Source: Chloroflexota bacterium (GTDB lineage: Bacteria; Chloroflexota; Dehalococcoidia; DSTF01; RBG-16-68-14). Taken from it: a stretch of DNA of 64,000 nt. A model generated the notes under the pieces. The model was not told the DNA's origin. It saw only the letters and a list, made by a program, of their open reading frames with translations, and searched no databases. Where the stretch lies: NCBI GenBank assembly GCA_029262675.1, contig JAJCYW010000010.1:62001-126000 (forward strand), written 5' to 3'. Made by a program: the position numbers and the translations under genes. Shown piece after piece: positions 33,100 to 41,283 of this stretch (its first letter is position 1; every line of letters starts with the position of its first letter).

Positions 33100-34587
33100 A
33101 TGGCCAGGTACATCCTCTCGCTCGATCAGGGCACGTCTAGCTCGCGCGCCGTCCTCTACGACGACGACGGGCGCGCCGTGGCTTCGGAGCAGTCCGAGTT
33201 CCCGCAGGTGTTCCCCCAGCCGGGTTGGGTGGAGCACGACCCGGAACAGATCTGGAAGTCGCAGCTTGCCACCGCGCAGGCCGTGCTGGCGGGAGTTTCG
33301 CCGTACGACGTCGCCGGCATCGGCATCACCAACCAGCGAGAGACAACCGTCGTCTGGGAGCGCGCCACGGGCCGTCCGATATCGAACGCTATCGTCTGGC
33401 AGTGCCGGCGCACGGCGGAGATGTGCGGCGAGCTGCGGGCGCAGGGCCTGGAACCGCTGATCCGCGAGCGCACCGGCCTAGTGCTGGACGCCTACTTCTC
33501 CGGCACCAAGTTGCGCTGGCTGCTGGACAACGTGCCGGACGCGCGCCGTAAGGCAGAGAACGGCGAGCTGGCGTTCGGAACCGTTGATAGCTGGCTGATC
33601 TACAAGCTCACCGGCGGCCGCGTCCACGCGACGGACGCCACCAACGCCTCGCGGACGCTGCTCTTCGGCCTGGAGAGCGGCGCATGGGACGAGGAGATGC
33701 TCCGCATCTTCGACGTGCCGGCGTCGATGCTGCCCGACGTGGTCGATTCGGCTGGCGTCGTCGCCGAGTGCGACGCCTCGCTGTTCGGCGCGGCGATCCC
33801 GATCGCGGGCATCGCCGGCGATCAACAGGCTGCGCTGTTCGGCCAGGCCTGCACGCAACCCGGCGACGCCAAGAACACGTACGGCACGGGTTCCTTCTTG
33901 TTGCTCCACACCGGCGACGTGCGGCAGTCCTCCGATAAGCTGCTGGCGACGGTCGCGTCACGCATCGACGGGGCGCTTCAGTACGCGCTAGAAGGCAGCA
34001 TCTTCGTCACGGGCGCGGCCGTGCAGTGGCTTCGCGACGGCCTCGGCCTTATCAATGAGGCTGCGGAAGTCGAGGCGCTGGCCGCGTCCGTTGATTCGAG
34101 CGACGGGACATACCTCGTCCCGGCGTTCGTCGGTCTGGGCGCGCCGCACTGGGACCCCTACGCACGCGGCGCGCTGCTCGGCATGACGCGCGGCACCACG
34201 GGAGCGCACATCGCCCGCGCGACGTTGGAGGCGATCGCATTCCAAACGCGCGACGTGTTGGCGGCAATCGAAGAGGTATCCGGACTGCGGCTCGACGCGC
34301 TGCGGGCCGACGGCGGCGCGTCGAGGAACGACCTGCTGATGCAGATCCAGGCCGACGTGCTGGGCAGGCCGGTCGTCCGCTCTGCCGTCGCCGAGACGAC
34401 GGCGCTGGGCGCCGCCTACCTGGCCGGGCTCGGCGTGGGGATCTGGTCGGGCCTTGACGACATCGCCGGCCGTTGGCAGTCGGACCGCACGTTTGAGCCG
34501 GCAGTTTCGGAAGACGTCCGGGAGACGCTGTACGCGGGCTGGCAGCGCGCCGTGGAGCGCGCGAAGGGCTGGGCGGCGGAGGACTAA
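33100..34587 (+). CDS. glpK: Glycerol kinase
   Basis: 495 aa, the usual GlpK length. FGGY kinase domains: [13 protein letters not shown] at the N-terminus, GITNQRET and IVWQCRRT, and the GTGSFLLL motif before the second ATPase half; C-terminal [13 protein letters not shown]. It phosphorylates glycerol to glycerol 3-phosphate with ATP in the cytoplasm. It stands alone without glpF or glpD; the next gene is an unrelated SDR. A TTAGAAT -10-like sequence lies just upstream. Confidence 0.97.
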   Translation: MARYILSLDQGTSSSRAVLYDDDGRAVASEQSEFPQVFPQPGWVEHDPEQIWKSQLATAQAVLAGVSPYDVAGIGITNQRETTVVWERATGRPISNAIVWQCRRTAEMCGELRAQGLEPLIRERTGLVLDAYFSGTKLRWLLDNVPDARRKAENGELAFGTVDSWLIYKLTGGRVHATDATNASRTLLFGLESGAWDEEMLRIFDVPASMLPDVVDSAGVVAECDASLFGAAIPIAGIAGDQQAALFGQACTQPGDAKNTYGTGSFLLLHTGDVRQSSDKLLATVASRIDGALQYALEGSIFVTGAAVQWLRDGLGLINEAAEVEALAASVDSSDGTYLVPAFVGLGAPHWDPYARGALLGMTRGTTGAHIARATLEAIAFQTRDVLAAIEEVSGLRLDALRADGGASRNDLLMQIQADVLGRPVVRSAVAETTALGAAYLAGLGVGIWSGLDDIAGRWQSDRTFEPAVSEDVRETLYAGWQRAVERAKGWAAED

Positions 34588-34644
34588 CGCACGGCGGCTG
34601 CTATAGTGGCGTCGGCAGACAATTGTGGCCCGTTCGCGCGGGCG

Positions 34645-34740
34645 AGACACGCCGTAGCGTGACGCGCCAACGCGCGACGCGCAACAAGAAATGAAAGGAC
34701 GGGCGCGACACGCCGTAGCGTGACGCGCAACAAGAAATGA
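34645..34740. repeat. Tandem duplication of a gene leader and start region
   Basis: GACACGCCGTAGCGTGACGC occurs at 34645 and 34707, each followed by GCAACAAGAAATGA (34681 and 34727). The second ATGA is the SDR start; the first opens a 10-codon frame (34691-34723, MKGRARHAVA), so the duplication created a short upstream ORF. Confidence 0.7.
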
Positions 34741-35480
34741 CCAGACTGGACGGCAAGGTAGCGATCATCACCGGCGGTGCCAGCGGCATTGGCCGGGTGT
34801 TTGCACGCGGCCTCGACCGCGAGGGCGCGCACGTCGTCGTGGCCGACATCCTGGAAGACGCATCGAGGGAGGCCGCGGCGGAGCTGGAGAACGAGGGGCT
34901 CGGCCTAGTCGTCGACGTCGCGAGCGTGGAGTCAACGGAGGCGATGGCGCGCCAGACGCTGGAGAAGTTCGGCCGCATCGATATCCTCGTCACCTGCGCG
35001 GCGATCTACGCCACGTTAGAACGCAAAGAGTTCCTCGAGATCGACCCGGCGGAGTGGAACAAGGTGCTGGACGTCAACTTCAACGGCATCGCCTACTCCG
35101 CGCGGGCGGTGCTGCCCGCGATGAAGAAGCAACGTTCGGGTTGTGTCGTGAACATGGGGTCGGTCAACACTTATCTGGCGCCCGCCGGACGCGCCCACTA
35201 CAACGCGGGCAAGGCGGCGCTGGAGAACCTCACCAAGACGCTGGCTCGTGAGATGGGGCCGCACGGAGTCCGTGTCAACGCGCTCTCACCAGGCCTCGTC
35301 GAACACGAGGGAACGATCGTGCCTCAAGAGCGCTACGACAGCATGGCCCACGAACGGGCGATGCAGCGACAGATGGAGCCGGAGGACCTGGTGGGGCCGC
35401 TGCTCTTTCTCTGCTCGGACGATGCAGCGATGGTGACCGGACACAGCCTCGTCGTCGACGGGGGCCAGATCTTCCGCTAG
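34737..35480 (+). CDS. Short-chain dehydrogenase/reductase
   Basis: 247 aa. Rossmann motif TGGASGIG near residue 15, catalytic Ser in MGSVNTY and Y-x-x-x-K in HYNAGK near 160, and the C-terminal GHSLVVDGGQ motif of classical FabG-like SDRs. NAD(P)-dependent oxidoreductase; substrate not determinable. The leader is duplicated (see repeat), and a TATAGT -10-like hexamer lies at 34601-34606. Confidence 0.92.
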   Translation: MTRLDGKVAIITGGASGIGRVFARGLDREGAHVVVADILEDASREAAAELENEGLGLVVDVASVESTEAMARQTLEKFGRIDILVTCAAIYATLERKEFLEIDPAEWNKVLDVNFNGIAYSARAVLPAMKKQRSGCVVNMGSVNTYLAPAGRAHYNAGKAALENLTKTLAREMGPHGVRVNALSPGLVEHEGTIVPQERYDSMAHERAMQRQMEPEDLVGPLLFLCSDDAAMVTGHSLVVDGGQIFR

Positions 35481-35537
35481 AGAACCTGGGCGCTAGGGAA
35501 TTCGTGCGCTAGGGAGGCCGCGTCCTCGCCCGGACGC

Positions 35538-36044
35538 TTACTTCGCGGGCTTCGCGCCGTTGCCATTTCCGTTCAGGCCGGTACGTTCCATCGCGAGTAT
35601 CGCCAGGAGACCGTAGACCGCCGTATCGATCACGGCGTTCCAGGCCTGCGTCGCCAGTATTTCCACCCGGCCGCCTTGGTCCGCCTCCATGCTGTCGTAC
35701 GGCAGCGGCAGCGGGTCCATCGCGACGTGGCTGCTGACCAGGGCCGTCGTCAGTGCGGCCGGCCCCAGGATGTCGTTTGCCGCAGGCCGCCTGCCGCGGA
35801 GGAGCGAAAACGCCCCTGCCGCCAGCCCCGCCGCAGAACCCACCAGCAGCGGGAACGCCGGCTTGTGCGTGATCACTTCGCGGTGCATAGAGCGCAAATC
35901 GCCGTTGGCGACGTAGCCGAGGAGGAAGTCGATGTCCGGCAGGTTGGCCGCGCCGATCGCGAACGCCAGGCCCGTGCGTGACTTGACGCCGGCGGCGCGC
36001 GCCACCATGTAGCCAACGATGCTGTGTCCTACGGGCGTAGCCAT
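35538..36044 (-). CDS. YdjM/DUF457-like membrane-bound predicted metal hydrolase
   Basis: 168 aa. N-terminal TPVGHSIVGYMVAR, NLPDIDFLLGY and MHREVITHK are the His/Asp motifs of the YdjM family, with three to four membrane segments. In that family the His/Asp residues are predicted to bind metal, but the reaction is unknown. Ends with a Gly/Asn tail. Confidence 0.72.
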   Translation of the reverse strand: MATPVGHSIVGYMVARAAGVKSRTGLAFAIGAANLPDIDFLLGYVANGDLRSMHREVITHKPAFPLLVGSAAGLAAGAFSLLRGRRPAANDILGPAALTTALVSSHVAMDPLPLPYDSMEADQGGRVEILATQAWNAVIDTAVYGLLAILAMERTGLNGNGNGAKPAK

Positions 36045-36068
36045 ACGATTCCGTTCGTGTGCTATCGC

Positions 36069-36114
36069 GTCGGCGCGCGCTCTAGCGCGCCGACGCGCAT
36101 CCTAGCGCGCCGAC
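36069..36114. terminator. GC-rich hairpin and repeat between two minus-strand genes
   Basis: GTCGGCGCGC (36069-36078) pairs with GCGCGCCGAC (36085-36094); a third copy of GCGCGCCGAC lies at 36105-36114, touching the end of the upstream lipoprotein gene. A terminator or mRNA-stability element for 36102-36638 is likely. Confidence 0.45.
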
Positions 36115-36638
36115 ATGCGCTCCTCGCGTTCGATGACGAGCGACTGCCCGTCCCAGCTATAATGTCGGCGCAGGATCTGGCTCGGCACGCCGAAGGGGTC
36201 GCCCGGTGCGAACGCACCCTCTTCGGTGACCAACTGCGCGTTTGTTATGCTCACCATCATTCCCGTCTCCGCAGGCTGCGCCCGCAGCAGCTCTTCTGGT
36301 TCCTCACCTTCGCCGAAGCCGAAGACGAAGACCGCGATATCTCCACTCTCTCCTCCGGACCCTACCGGAACGATCGCCTCGTCCGTGCCGTCGCCGGTCA
36401 GGTCGGCGTAGATGATGCGGTCCGCATCGATCTCTCCGCCCGCGCCCGTCTGGAAGTCCACGATCTCCTGCTGAGCGGTGAGGTCTACGTCCCGGATGTT
36501 TCGCGCGGGCGTCGCGGTTGGTAGCGGTTCCGTCGGCGTCGGCGTAGACTTGTCGCCATCGCCGGAGCCGTCGCCGTTGCATCCTATGGTCAGCGTCAGG
36601 AGGAGTACGGAGAGCGCAATCGCCCAGCTTCGACCCAC
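36102..36638 (-). CDS. Lipoprotein of unknown function
   Basis: 178 aa. Signal with lipobox-like LTIGC (Cys at 20), a Gly/Asp/Thr/Pro spacer, then a soluble domain with IIYADLTGDGTDEAIVPV, resembling FG-GAP/VCBS-like Ca-binding strands in single copy. Extracytoplasmic. No catalytic motif seen. Confidence 0.68.
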   Translation of the reverse strand: MGRSWAIALSVLLLTLTIGCNGDGSGDGDKSTPTPTEPLPTATPARNIRDVDLTAQQEIVDFQTGAGGEIDADRIIYADLTGDGTDEAIVPVGSGGESGDIAVFVFGFGEGEEPEELLRAQPAETGMMVSITNAQLVTEEGAFAPGDPFGVPSQILRRHYSWDGQSLVIEREERMSAR

Positions 36639-36870
36639 TAATCTTCCCCCATCAACGCGCTTCCCTCAACAACCCCCAGACCGACTCCAACTGCCGCGTC
36701 TCGTTTCCGGTGCACCACCGAACATAAGACGCCGAAAAGGCACCCAATCACTATACAACATGACGGCTACTTTCCTGTCTCTGTCAGTGCAGTAGCTTTG
36801 ACTTCCTTGCCTGGCAGCGTAGTCAGCGGCCCTTCAACGGATGTTGGCGAGGATGCTTGTGGGTTAGCGG

Positions 36871-37773
36871 TTAGCCGTCTGTCTGGCGGACCAGCACGCC
36901 GTCGGCGGCTTTCTGGCCGGCAGTGACCAGCGTCTGGTGGGGGAACGGGATCTCGATGCCCTCCGCGTCGAACGCGGCCTTCAGCCGCAACCGCAGCTCC
37001 CGCATGACGGCCCACTGCTGGCCGGGCTGGGTATCGCCGAGCACGCGGATATCAACGCTGGAGTCGCCGAAGCCGTCCACGCCTAGCACCTTCGGCGGCG
37101 CGATGATCTTCTCCCGCCACTCCGGGTCGGCCGCCAGTTCTTCGCCCGTTCGGTTGATGATGCCGAAGACCTGCTCCAGGTCGTCGCCGTACGACACGCC
37201 AACGACCACGTTCGCGCGGGACCAGACCGCTGACTTGTTGCTGGCGACCGCGATCTCACCGTTCGGCACGCTGTGCTGCGTTCCGTCCAGGTCGCGGACT
37301 AGCGTCCGGCGCAGGTTGACGTCCTCCACGACGCCGCTGACGCCGGCGATCGTTACGATGTCGCCCTTGCCATACTGGTTTTCGATGAGGACGAAGAGGC
37401 CGCTGATTACGTCTTTGACGAGGCTCTGCGCGCCGAAGCCGACGGCGAGGCCGACGAGTCCGGCGCCGGCCAGCAGCGCACTAGCGTTGATACCGAACTC
37501 CGGCAGGATGGTGATCAGCCCGGCGACGATCGCGACGAGCCACGCTGTTCGGTAGATGACGTGCGTGAGCGTGTCGATCCGCTGCTCGACTTCTTCCTTC
37601 GGTTCGTTGATCATCTGGCGCGTGATCGCTGTGCGTACGGCCGGCTCCAAGACGCGTTGTAGGATGCGCAGGCCGATATAGATGGCGAGGACGATGATGG
37701 CGACCCGCGCGCCGCTGGTCCAGGCGGTCTCCGACCAGCGGCTCCAGTCGATGTCGGCGAAGTAATCACGCAC
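36871..37773 (-). CDS. Small-conductance mechanosensitive channel (MscS family)
   Basis: 300 aa. Three transmembrane segments with the pore-lining helix LLAGAGLVGLAVGFGAQSLV, followed by the MscS beta domain (IENQYGKGDIVTI, GVVEDVNLRRT, VPNGEI) and the alpha/beta C-terminal cage. Opens under membrane tension and protects against hypo-osmotic shock. Confidence 0.93.
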   Translation of the reverse strand: MRDYFADIDWSRWSETAWTSGARVAIIVLAIYIGLRILQRVLEPAVRTAITRQMINEPKEEVEQRIDTLTHVIYRTAWLVAIVAGLITILPEFGINASALLAGAGLVGLAVGFGAQSLVKDVISGLFVLIENQYGKGDIVTIAGVSGVVEDVNLRRTLVRDLDGTQHSVPNGEIAVASNKSAVWSRANVVVGVSYGDDLEQVFGIINRTGEELAADPEWREKIIAPPKVLGVDGFGDSSVDIRVLGDTQPGQQWAVMRELRLRLKAAFDAEGIEIPFPHQTLVTAGQKAADGVLVRQTDG

Positions 37774-37986
37774 GGCGCGCCTCCCTTGTGGTTTGTTCGC
37801 TCACCTGCCTATACACATACGCCAAAACACGGCCGGAGACAAGCGCGCGTAGCTAGACGACCGTGTGAAAGGCCGCTGAGGCGATGTCGAAAGACGGTTA
37901 GCTGTTAGAGGACGGCAGTAGAGGAGATCGGTGAGAGACCTCGAACAACAAAGATTGCAGAGACCTCGAACCACAGTAATTGGTAG

Positions 37987-38062
37987 TGGCGCGCTCGGCG
38001 GGATTCGAACCCACGACCCCAGGCTCCGCAAGCCTGTACTCTATCCACTGAGCTACGAGCGC
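37987..38062 (-). tRNA. tRNA-Arg (anticodon GCG)
   Basis: Acceptor GCGCTCG/CGAGCGC, D-arm GCTC..GAGT, anticodon arm CAGGC-TTGCGGA-GCCTG with anticodon GCG, T-arm GTGGG-TTCGAAT-CCCGC, discriminator G and encoded CCA. Most bacteria read CGC/CGU with an ACG (inosine) tRNA; a GCG anticodon is unusual. Confidence 0.93.
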
Positions 38063-38162
38063 ACGCCGTTCCGCGGTCAGTATAGCGCACCCGGTTCGGG
38101 GGCCGGGCTGCTACGAAACGGGAGCCGGACTCGCGATGGCCCGACTCCCGGTCGGTGTCGGT

Positions 38163-38249
<87 letters not shown>

Positions 38250-38257
38250 ACGTTTGC

Positions 38258-38334
38258 TGGTGGGCGATACAGGACTTGAACCTGTGACCTCTTCCGTGTG
38301 AAGGAAGCGCTCTAGCCAACTGAGCTAATCGCCC
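38258..38334 (-). tRNA. tRNA-Val (anticodon CAC)
   Basis: Acceptor GGGCGAT/ATCGCCC, D-arm GCTCAGTTGGCTAGAGC, anticodon arm CTTCC-TTCACAC-GGAAG, T-arm GGTTCAAGTCC, discriminator A and encoded CCA. The broken GIY-YIG gene ends inside its 5' acceptor/D region. Confidence 0.95.
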
Positions 38335-38571
38335 TTGATAACCTTGGTCAGGGCCCTCCTACTCTTCTTGGCCTTCAAGTCCCGCTCTCTGCGGCGGGCT
38401 TGTAGAAGGCTCTGGAAGTATTCGCTGTGCGCCACCTCCCAAGGGACGGAAGGCCTTCGTCGAGGCGCTCTTGCCACTGTTGTGCTCGCTAAACCGACGC
38501 TCCATATCGTTGGTGCAGCCGATGTAGTAACCGTCTGTGTTCACACTCCGCAGAATGTACACGTACGGCAA
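38325..38571 (-). pseudogene. Frameshifted GIY-YIG nuclease gene
   Basis: From a TTG at 38571 the frame reads PYVYILRSVNTDGYYIGCTNDMERR, a GIY-YIG domain start, up to STKAFRP. Then the expected continuation (PWEVAHSEYFQSLLQARRRE..LKAKKSRRAL) is in another frame. One extra T in CCCTTGG near 38438-38446 explains the break. The restored frame would stop at 38325-38327, inside tRNA-Val. Real decay and a sequencing error cannot be told apart. Confidence 0.75.
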
Positions 38572-38585
38572 GCGCGATCTGCGAC

Positions 38586-38629
38586 GTTCCCGACGAGGTC
38601 GGGACGCTCTAGCCACTGAGCCAATCGCC
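38586..38629 (-). other. Partial tRNA-like 5' half
   Basis: The minus strand reads GGGGCGATTGGCTCAGTGGC, then TAGAGCGTCCCG and a second stem-closing CGGGA: acceptor 5' strand, D-arm and an anticodon-stem-like hairpin, but no T-arm follows and position 33 would be C. It resembles the 5' half of the tRNA-Val at 38258-38334 and may be a leftover of an integration or recombination event. Confidence 0.55.
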
Positions 38630-38753
38630 CCGTCTGGGCCTAAAAAGTCTAACGGAGCCGTCTTGGGGCAGTCAAGGCGCACTCGCTTTCCAGCGGCAAG
38701 CGAGTGCGCCCATGTTCGGGATGTAAGACTGGCTGGGAAGGCGTGCTTTGCTG

Positions 38754-39464
38754 CTATTTGCCCTCTGGCCATGTGAATTTCCGCGTCCACGCCTGCCGGA
38801 GATTGTTCTGATGCTGTGCGCAGTCTTGTTGATCTACATCCCATTCACAAGTGTCGATGGTGGGGTATCTGCTGGTGTTACGCTGAATTGTTACATCAGG
38901 TTGATTGGGTACAACAATATGCGTTTCGTGGACATGGCTTCCAAAAAATGCGCAGCCAGTATCATTGATCGTAGTGCCGATCAGCTTGTTCCTATACGTC
39001 CCGAAAAGACTGCCCGTGATGAGAAAAGAACTCGAATTCGTGATGGTTGTATGCGTGTACACGGGGGCGGCTCGTAACTCGCCATTGTGTTTCTCCACGA
39101 TCCATACAGTCCTTTTGTCGCATGCAAGGCTACCGCCATCAACATAAAGTGGGTATCCCGTTGCGATGATCTGTGGCGACGGATTGCTCGTGTGGAAATA
39201 GCCACGAAAGTACCAGGATTGGGGGGCGTCTCCGCCGTCGTCCCAGTCAAGGGCCGTACTCGATTGCCCGTTTGAAGTGCATTCGTCATGCCATCCGCAC
39301 GTGTTCCATGGCGACGAACCAGAGGAAAGTGTTGGGGGCGTCATCGAGGCGATGAGTGTATATCCGGTGGGACCAGAACTGGATACGAGCGAAGGGAAAA
39401 GCATGCCCGCTGCAATCCCACCGACTATCGAAATTGCGGCAAGAAACCGAAAGCGCATCATCAT
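38754..39464 (-). CDS. Secreted hypothetical protein, possible M23-like fold remnant
   Basis: 236 aa. Signal peptide 1-30. Cys-rich segment (NTCGWHDECTSNGQS) and later GCAFFGSHVHETHIV. The H-x-H motif with a preceding lysine/glycine-rich strand recalls M23 metallopeptidases, but the usual upstream HxxxD motif is not visible, so function is open. Its start overlaps the stop of the neighbouring gene (ATGA), so they form an operon. Confidence 0.55.
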   Translation of the reverse strand: MMMRFRFLAAISIVGGIAAGMLFPSLVSSSGPTGYTLIASMTPPTLSSGSSPWNTCGWHDECTSNGQSSTALDWDDGGDAPQSWYFRGYFHTSNPSPQIIATGYPLYVDGGSLACDKRTVWIVEKHNGELRAAPVYTHTTITNSSSFLITGSLFGTYRNKLIGTTINDTGCAFFGSHVHETHIVVPNQPDVTIQRNTSRYPTIDTCEWDVDQQDCAQHQNNLRQAWTRKFTWPEGK

Positions 39465-40174
39465 CGCCCTCCTAAACTGCTAGCCAAGCCAACCGCCTCG
39501 GCAACGACCAGAAGGCCGGTCTCGGGAAGGTTGAAGGCAAGTATCGCGGTCATACCAAACTCTTCCGGGAAAATCACGACTGATCGTTGCGCAAGCCCGT
39601 CAGGTGTATTGGACCGCATAAGGATCGCATCACGTCCACCAATAACTGTGGCCGAAATGCGATCAATAGCAATGTCAAAGTCATATGCCTGATAGACCCC
39701 ACGTATAATTGAGAGATTCGCCGGTGTCTTGTTTGGTCCTGGGACCGTGTACTCCCAAACGATGCTCGTTGGATTCCCGCTGCAGGCGAGCGCTTGTGGA
39801 AAGCCAGACATTAGCACGTACTCCGAAGGCATATTGAGAGTGCGCGGGAAATCTAGATGCGCTGTGTCCGCTAACAACCCGTGTGCACAGCCTCGGGCGT
39901 TGAGTTCATCATGCTCACGCTGAATCTGTTCCGGCCACTGGTCTGTCGTGGGTGCGATGTAGATGCCGAGGAGCTCACCAACGAATCTTGGCTTCTGTTG
40001 ATCTTCGTCGCTACGTTGCTGAACCGTTGCCAACGCAGCATCGAGGCCAACCGGTTGGTCTGGTTCCTGAGCTTCCGTACCGGCTTCCCCTGTGAGAAGG
40101 CGTCCGGCGGCAAATCCTGCGCCGCCAAGAAAGATCAACACCACAATCCCAAGAACGATCCGGTTCTTAGCCAT
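39461..40174 (-). CDS. Membrane-anchored hypothetical protein
   Basis: 237 aa. N-terminal transmembrane helix (about 7-25), then an acidic/Gln-rich spacer and a mixed domain (IYIAPTTDQWPEQIQREHDEL, then VIGGRDAILMRSNTPDG). Not recognised. Co-transcribed with the preceding entry. Confidence 0.55.
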   Translation of the reverse strand: MAKNRIVLGIVVLIFLGGAGFAAGRLLTGEAGTEAQEPDQPVGLDAALATVQQRSDEDQQKPRFVGELLGIYIAPTTDQWPEQIQREHDELNARGCAHGLLADTAHLDFPRTLNMPSEYVLMSGFPQALACSGNPTSIVWEYTVPGPNKTPANLSIIRGVYQAYDFDIAIDRISATVIGGRDAILMRSNTPDGLAQRSVVIFPEEFGMTAILAFNLPETGLLVVAEAVGLASSLGGR

Positions 40175-40237
40175 CTTCTACTCCTTCCGCCTACTGGCTA
40201 ATGCGCTGGTGGCCCGCAGCAGTCGCTTGTTTGTGAT

Positions 40238-40394
40238 CATGCGTTCGAATTGGCTTGGAACTTCACATGCCTACCGCCTTTCCGCCCTTTATAGGCCGTT
40301 TTCGTTTTTACAGTACGAAGTTCCGCTAGCTAACGTGCTGAATACACAGCAGCAGCTAGCTCGTAGTCATGCATTCGAATTGGCTTGGAACTTC
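40238..40394. repeat. 27-bp direct repeat pair upstream of the 39461-40174 gene
   Basis: CATGCGTTCGAATTGGCTTG (in 40238-40264) and CATGCATTCGAATTGGCTTG (in 40368-40394), both continuing GAACTTC, differ at one position and are 130 bp apart. They lie in the ~300-bp gap 40175-40473, which holds no gene, and could be regulator sites or remnants of a small mobile repeat. Confidence 0.6.
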
Positions 40395-40473
40395 GCACCG
40401 TTGCCGCCCACTTGAACCGTTTCCGAGTTAGACAATACACCGATCCGGAGGGAATGTCAATGGCTCATCAATG

Positions 40474-41220
40474 CTAGCCGCTACGAAACGCCGCTACCGT
40501 TTCCGCGACGTCGGCTTCACCCGTATGCCCGGAGGATGCCAACTCGGCGATGACGGCGGTCCGCTCCTCAAGCCGTTCGCTCGAGAAACTGCGCGGCGTC
40601 TCGACGGCTTCGAATTGATCGTTGTCCTCCAACCAGCGGAAGAGCGTCCGGCCCTGCGGCGCGCCGTTCTCAACGTGATCGAGTTCATAGAGATGAACCA
40701 GTCGACGCCAGTAGCTCGCATCATTCTCGTCGGGGCGCTCCTCGCCGGAGGGCGGCTCGCCGAAGCGCTCTATGTAGAGGACGAGATCGAACGCAGACGC
40801 CAGCTCGTCGCTGACGCCGTTGCCTTCCGTGACGACTCGTATCGCCTCCTCTACACCGGCGGCGTGGAGCGCGGCCTGGAGCGAGTAGCCGGCAGCCAGC
40901 GTCTCGAACACGCGTTGTACCGGCTCGCCCCAAATGTAGCCCGGCACCGGCGCCTGGCTAAACTCGCCGACGACCAGATATCCACCCAGCCGCGCGCGCT
41001 TCAGCCGCTCCATCTGCTCCTCCGAGCCATCGACGCGGTGCAGCGCGATATCAGCCGCCCGTAGCGCGAGGATGGCCTCGGATGTCGTCGACTTGCCGGC
41101 GAAGCGCGGGATGGCAACGGTGAGAAACGACCGCCGCTCATCGACGGCAGCCCAGAGCGTCGCGGCCATCTCGGCGCTCATCGTGCCGTTGCGCACGAGC
41201 TCTGCGATCGTGATTTCCAT
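40474..41220 (-). CDS. P-loop protein resembling CpaF/VirB11-type secretion ATPases
   Basis: 248 aa. A single degenerate P-loop, FAGKSTTSEA near residue 42, lacks the first Gly of GxxxxGKS. No clear Walker B. The later part contains LGGYLVVGEFSQAP and GEPVQRVFETLAAGYSLQAALHA, similar in pattern to type II/IV secretion ATPases. No other pilus genes are near. An unknown NTPase is the cautious call. Confidence 0.5.
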   Translation of the reverse strand: MEITIAELVRNGTMSAEMAATLWAAVDERRSFLTVAIPRFAGKSTTSEAILALRAADIALHRVDGSEEQMERLKRARLGGYLVVGEFSQAPVPGYIWGEPVQRVFETLAAGYSLQAALHAAGVEEAIRVVTEGNGVSDELASAFDLVLYIERFGEPPSGEERPDENDASYWRRLVHLYELDHVENGAPQGRTLFRWLEDNDQFEAVETPRSFSSERLEERTAVIAELASSGHTGEADVAETVAAFRSG

Positions 41221-41283
41221 TGGCTTCTCCTAGTCGGATGATCTCTGTCTTCCCGCTTCGCTCATGCTACCATCGCAGAAGTC

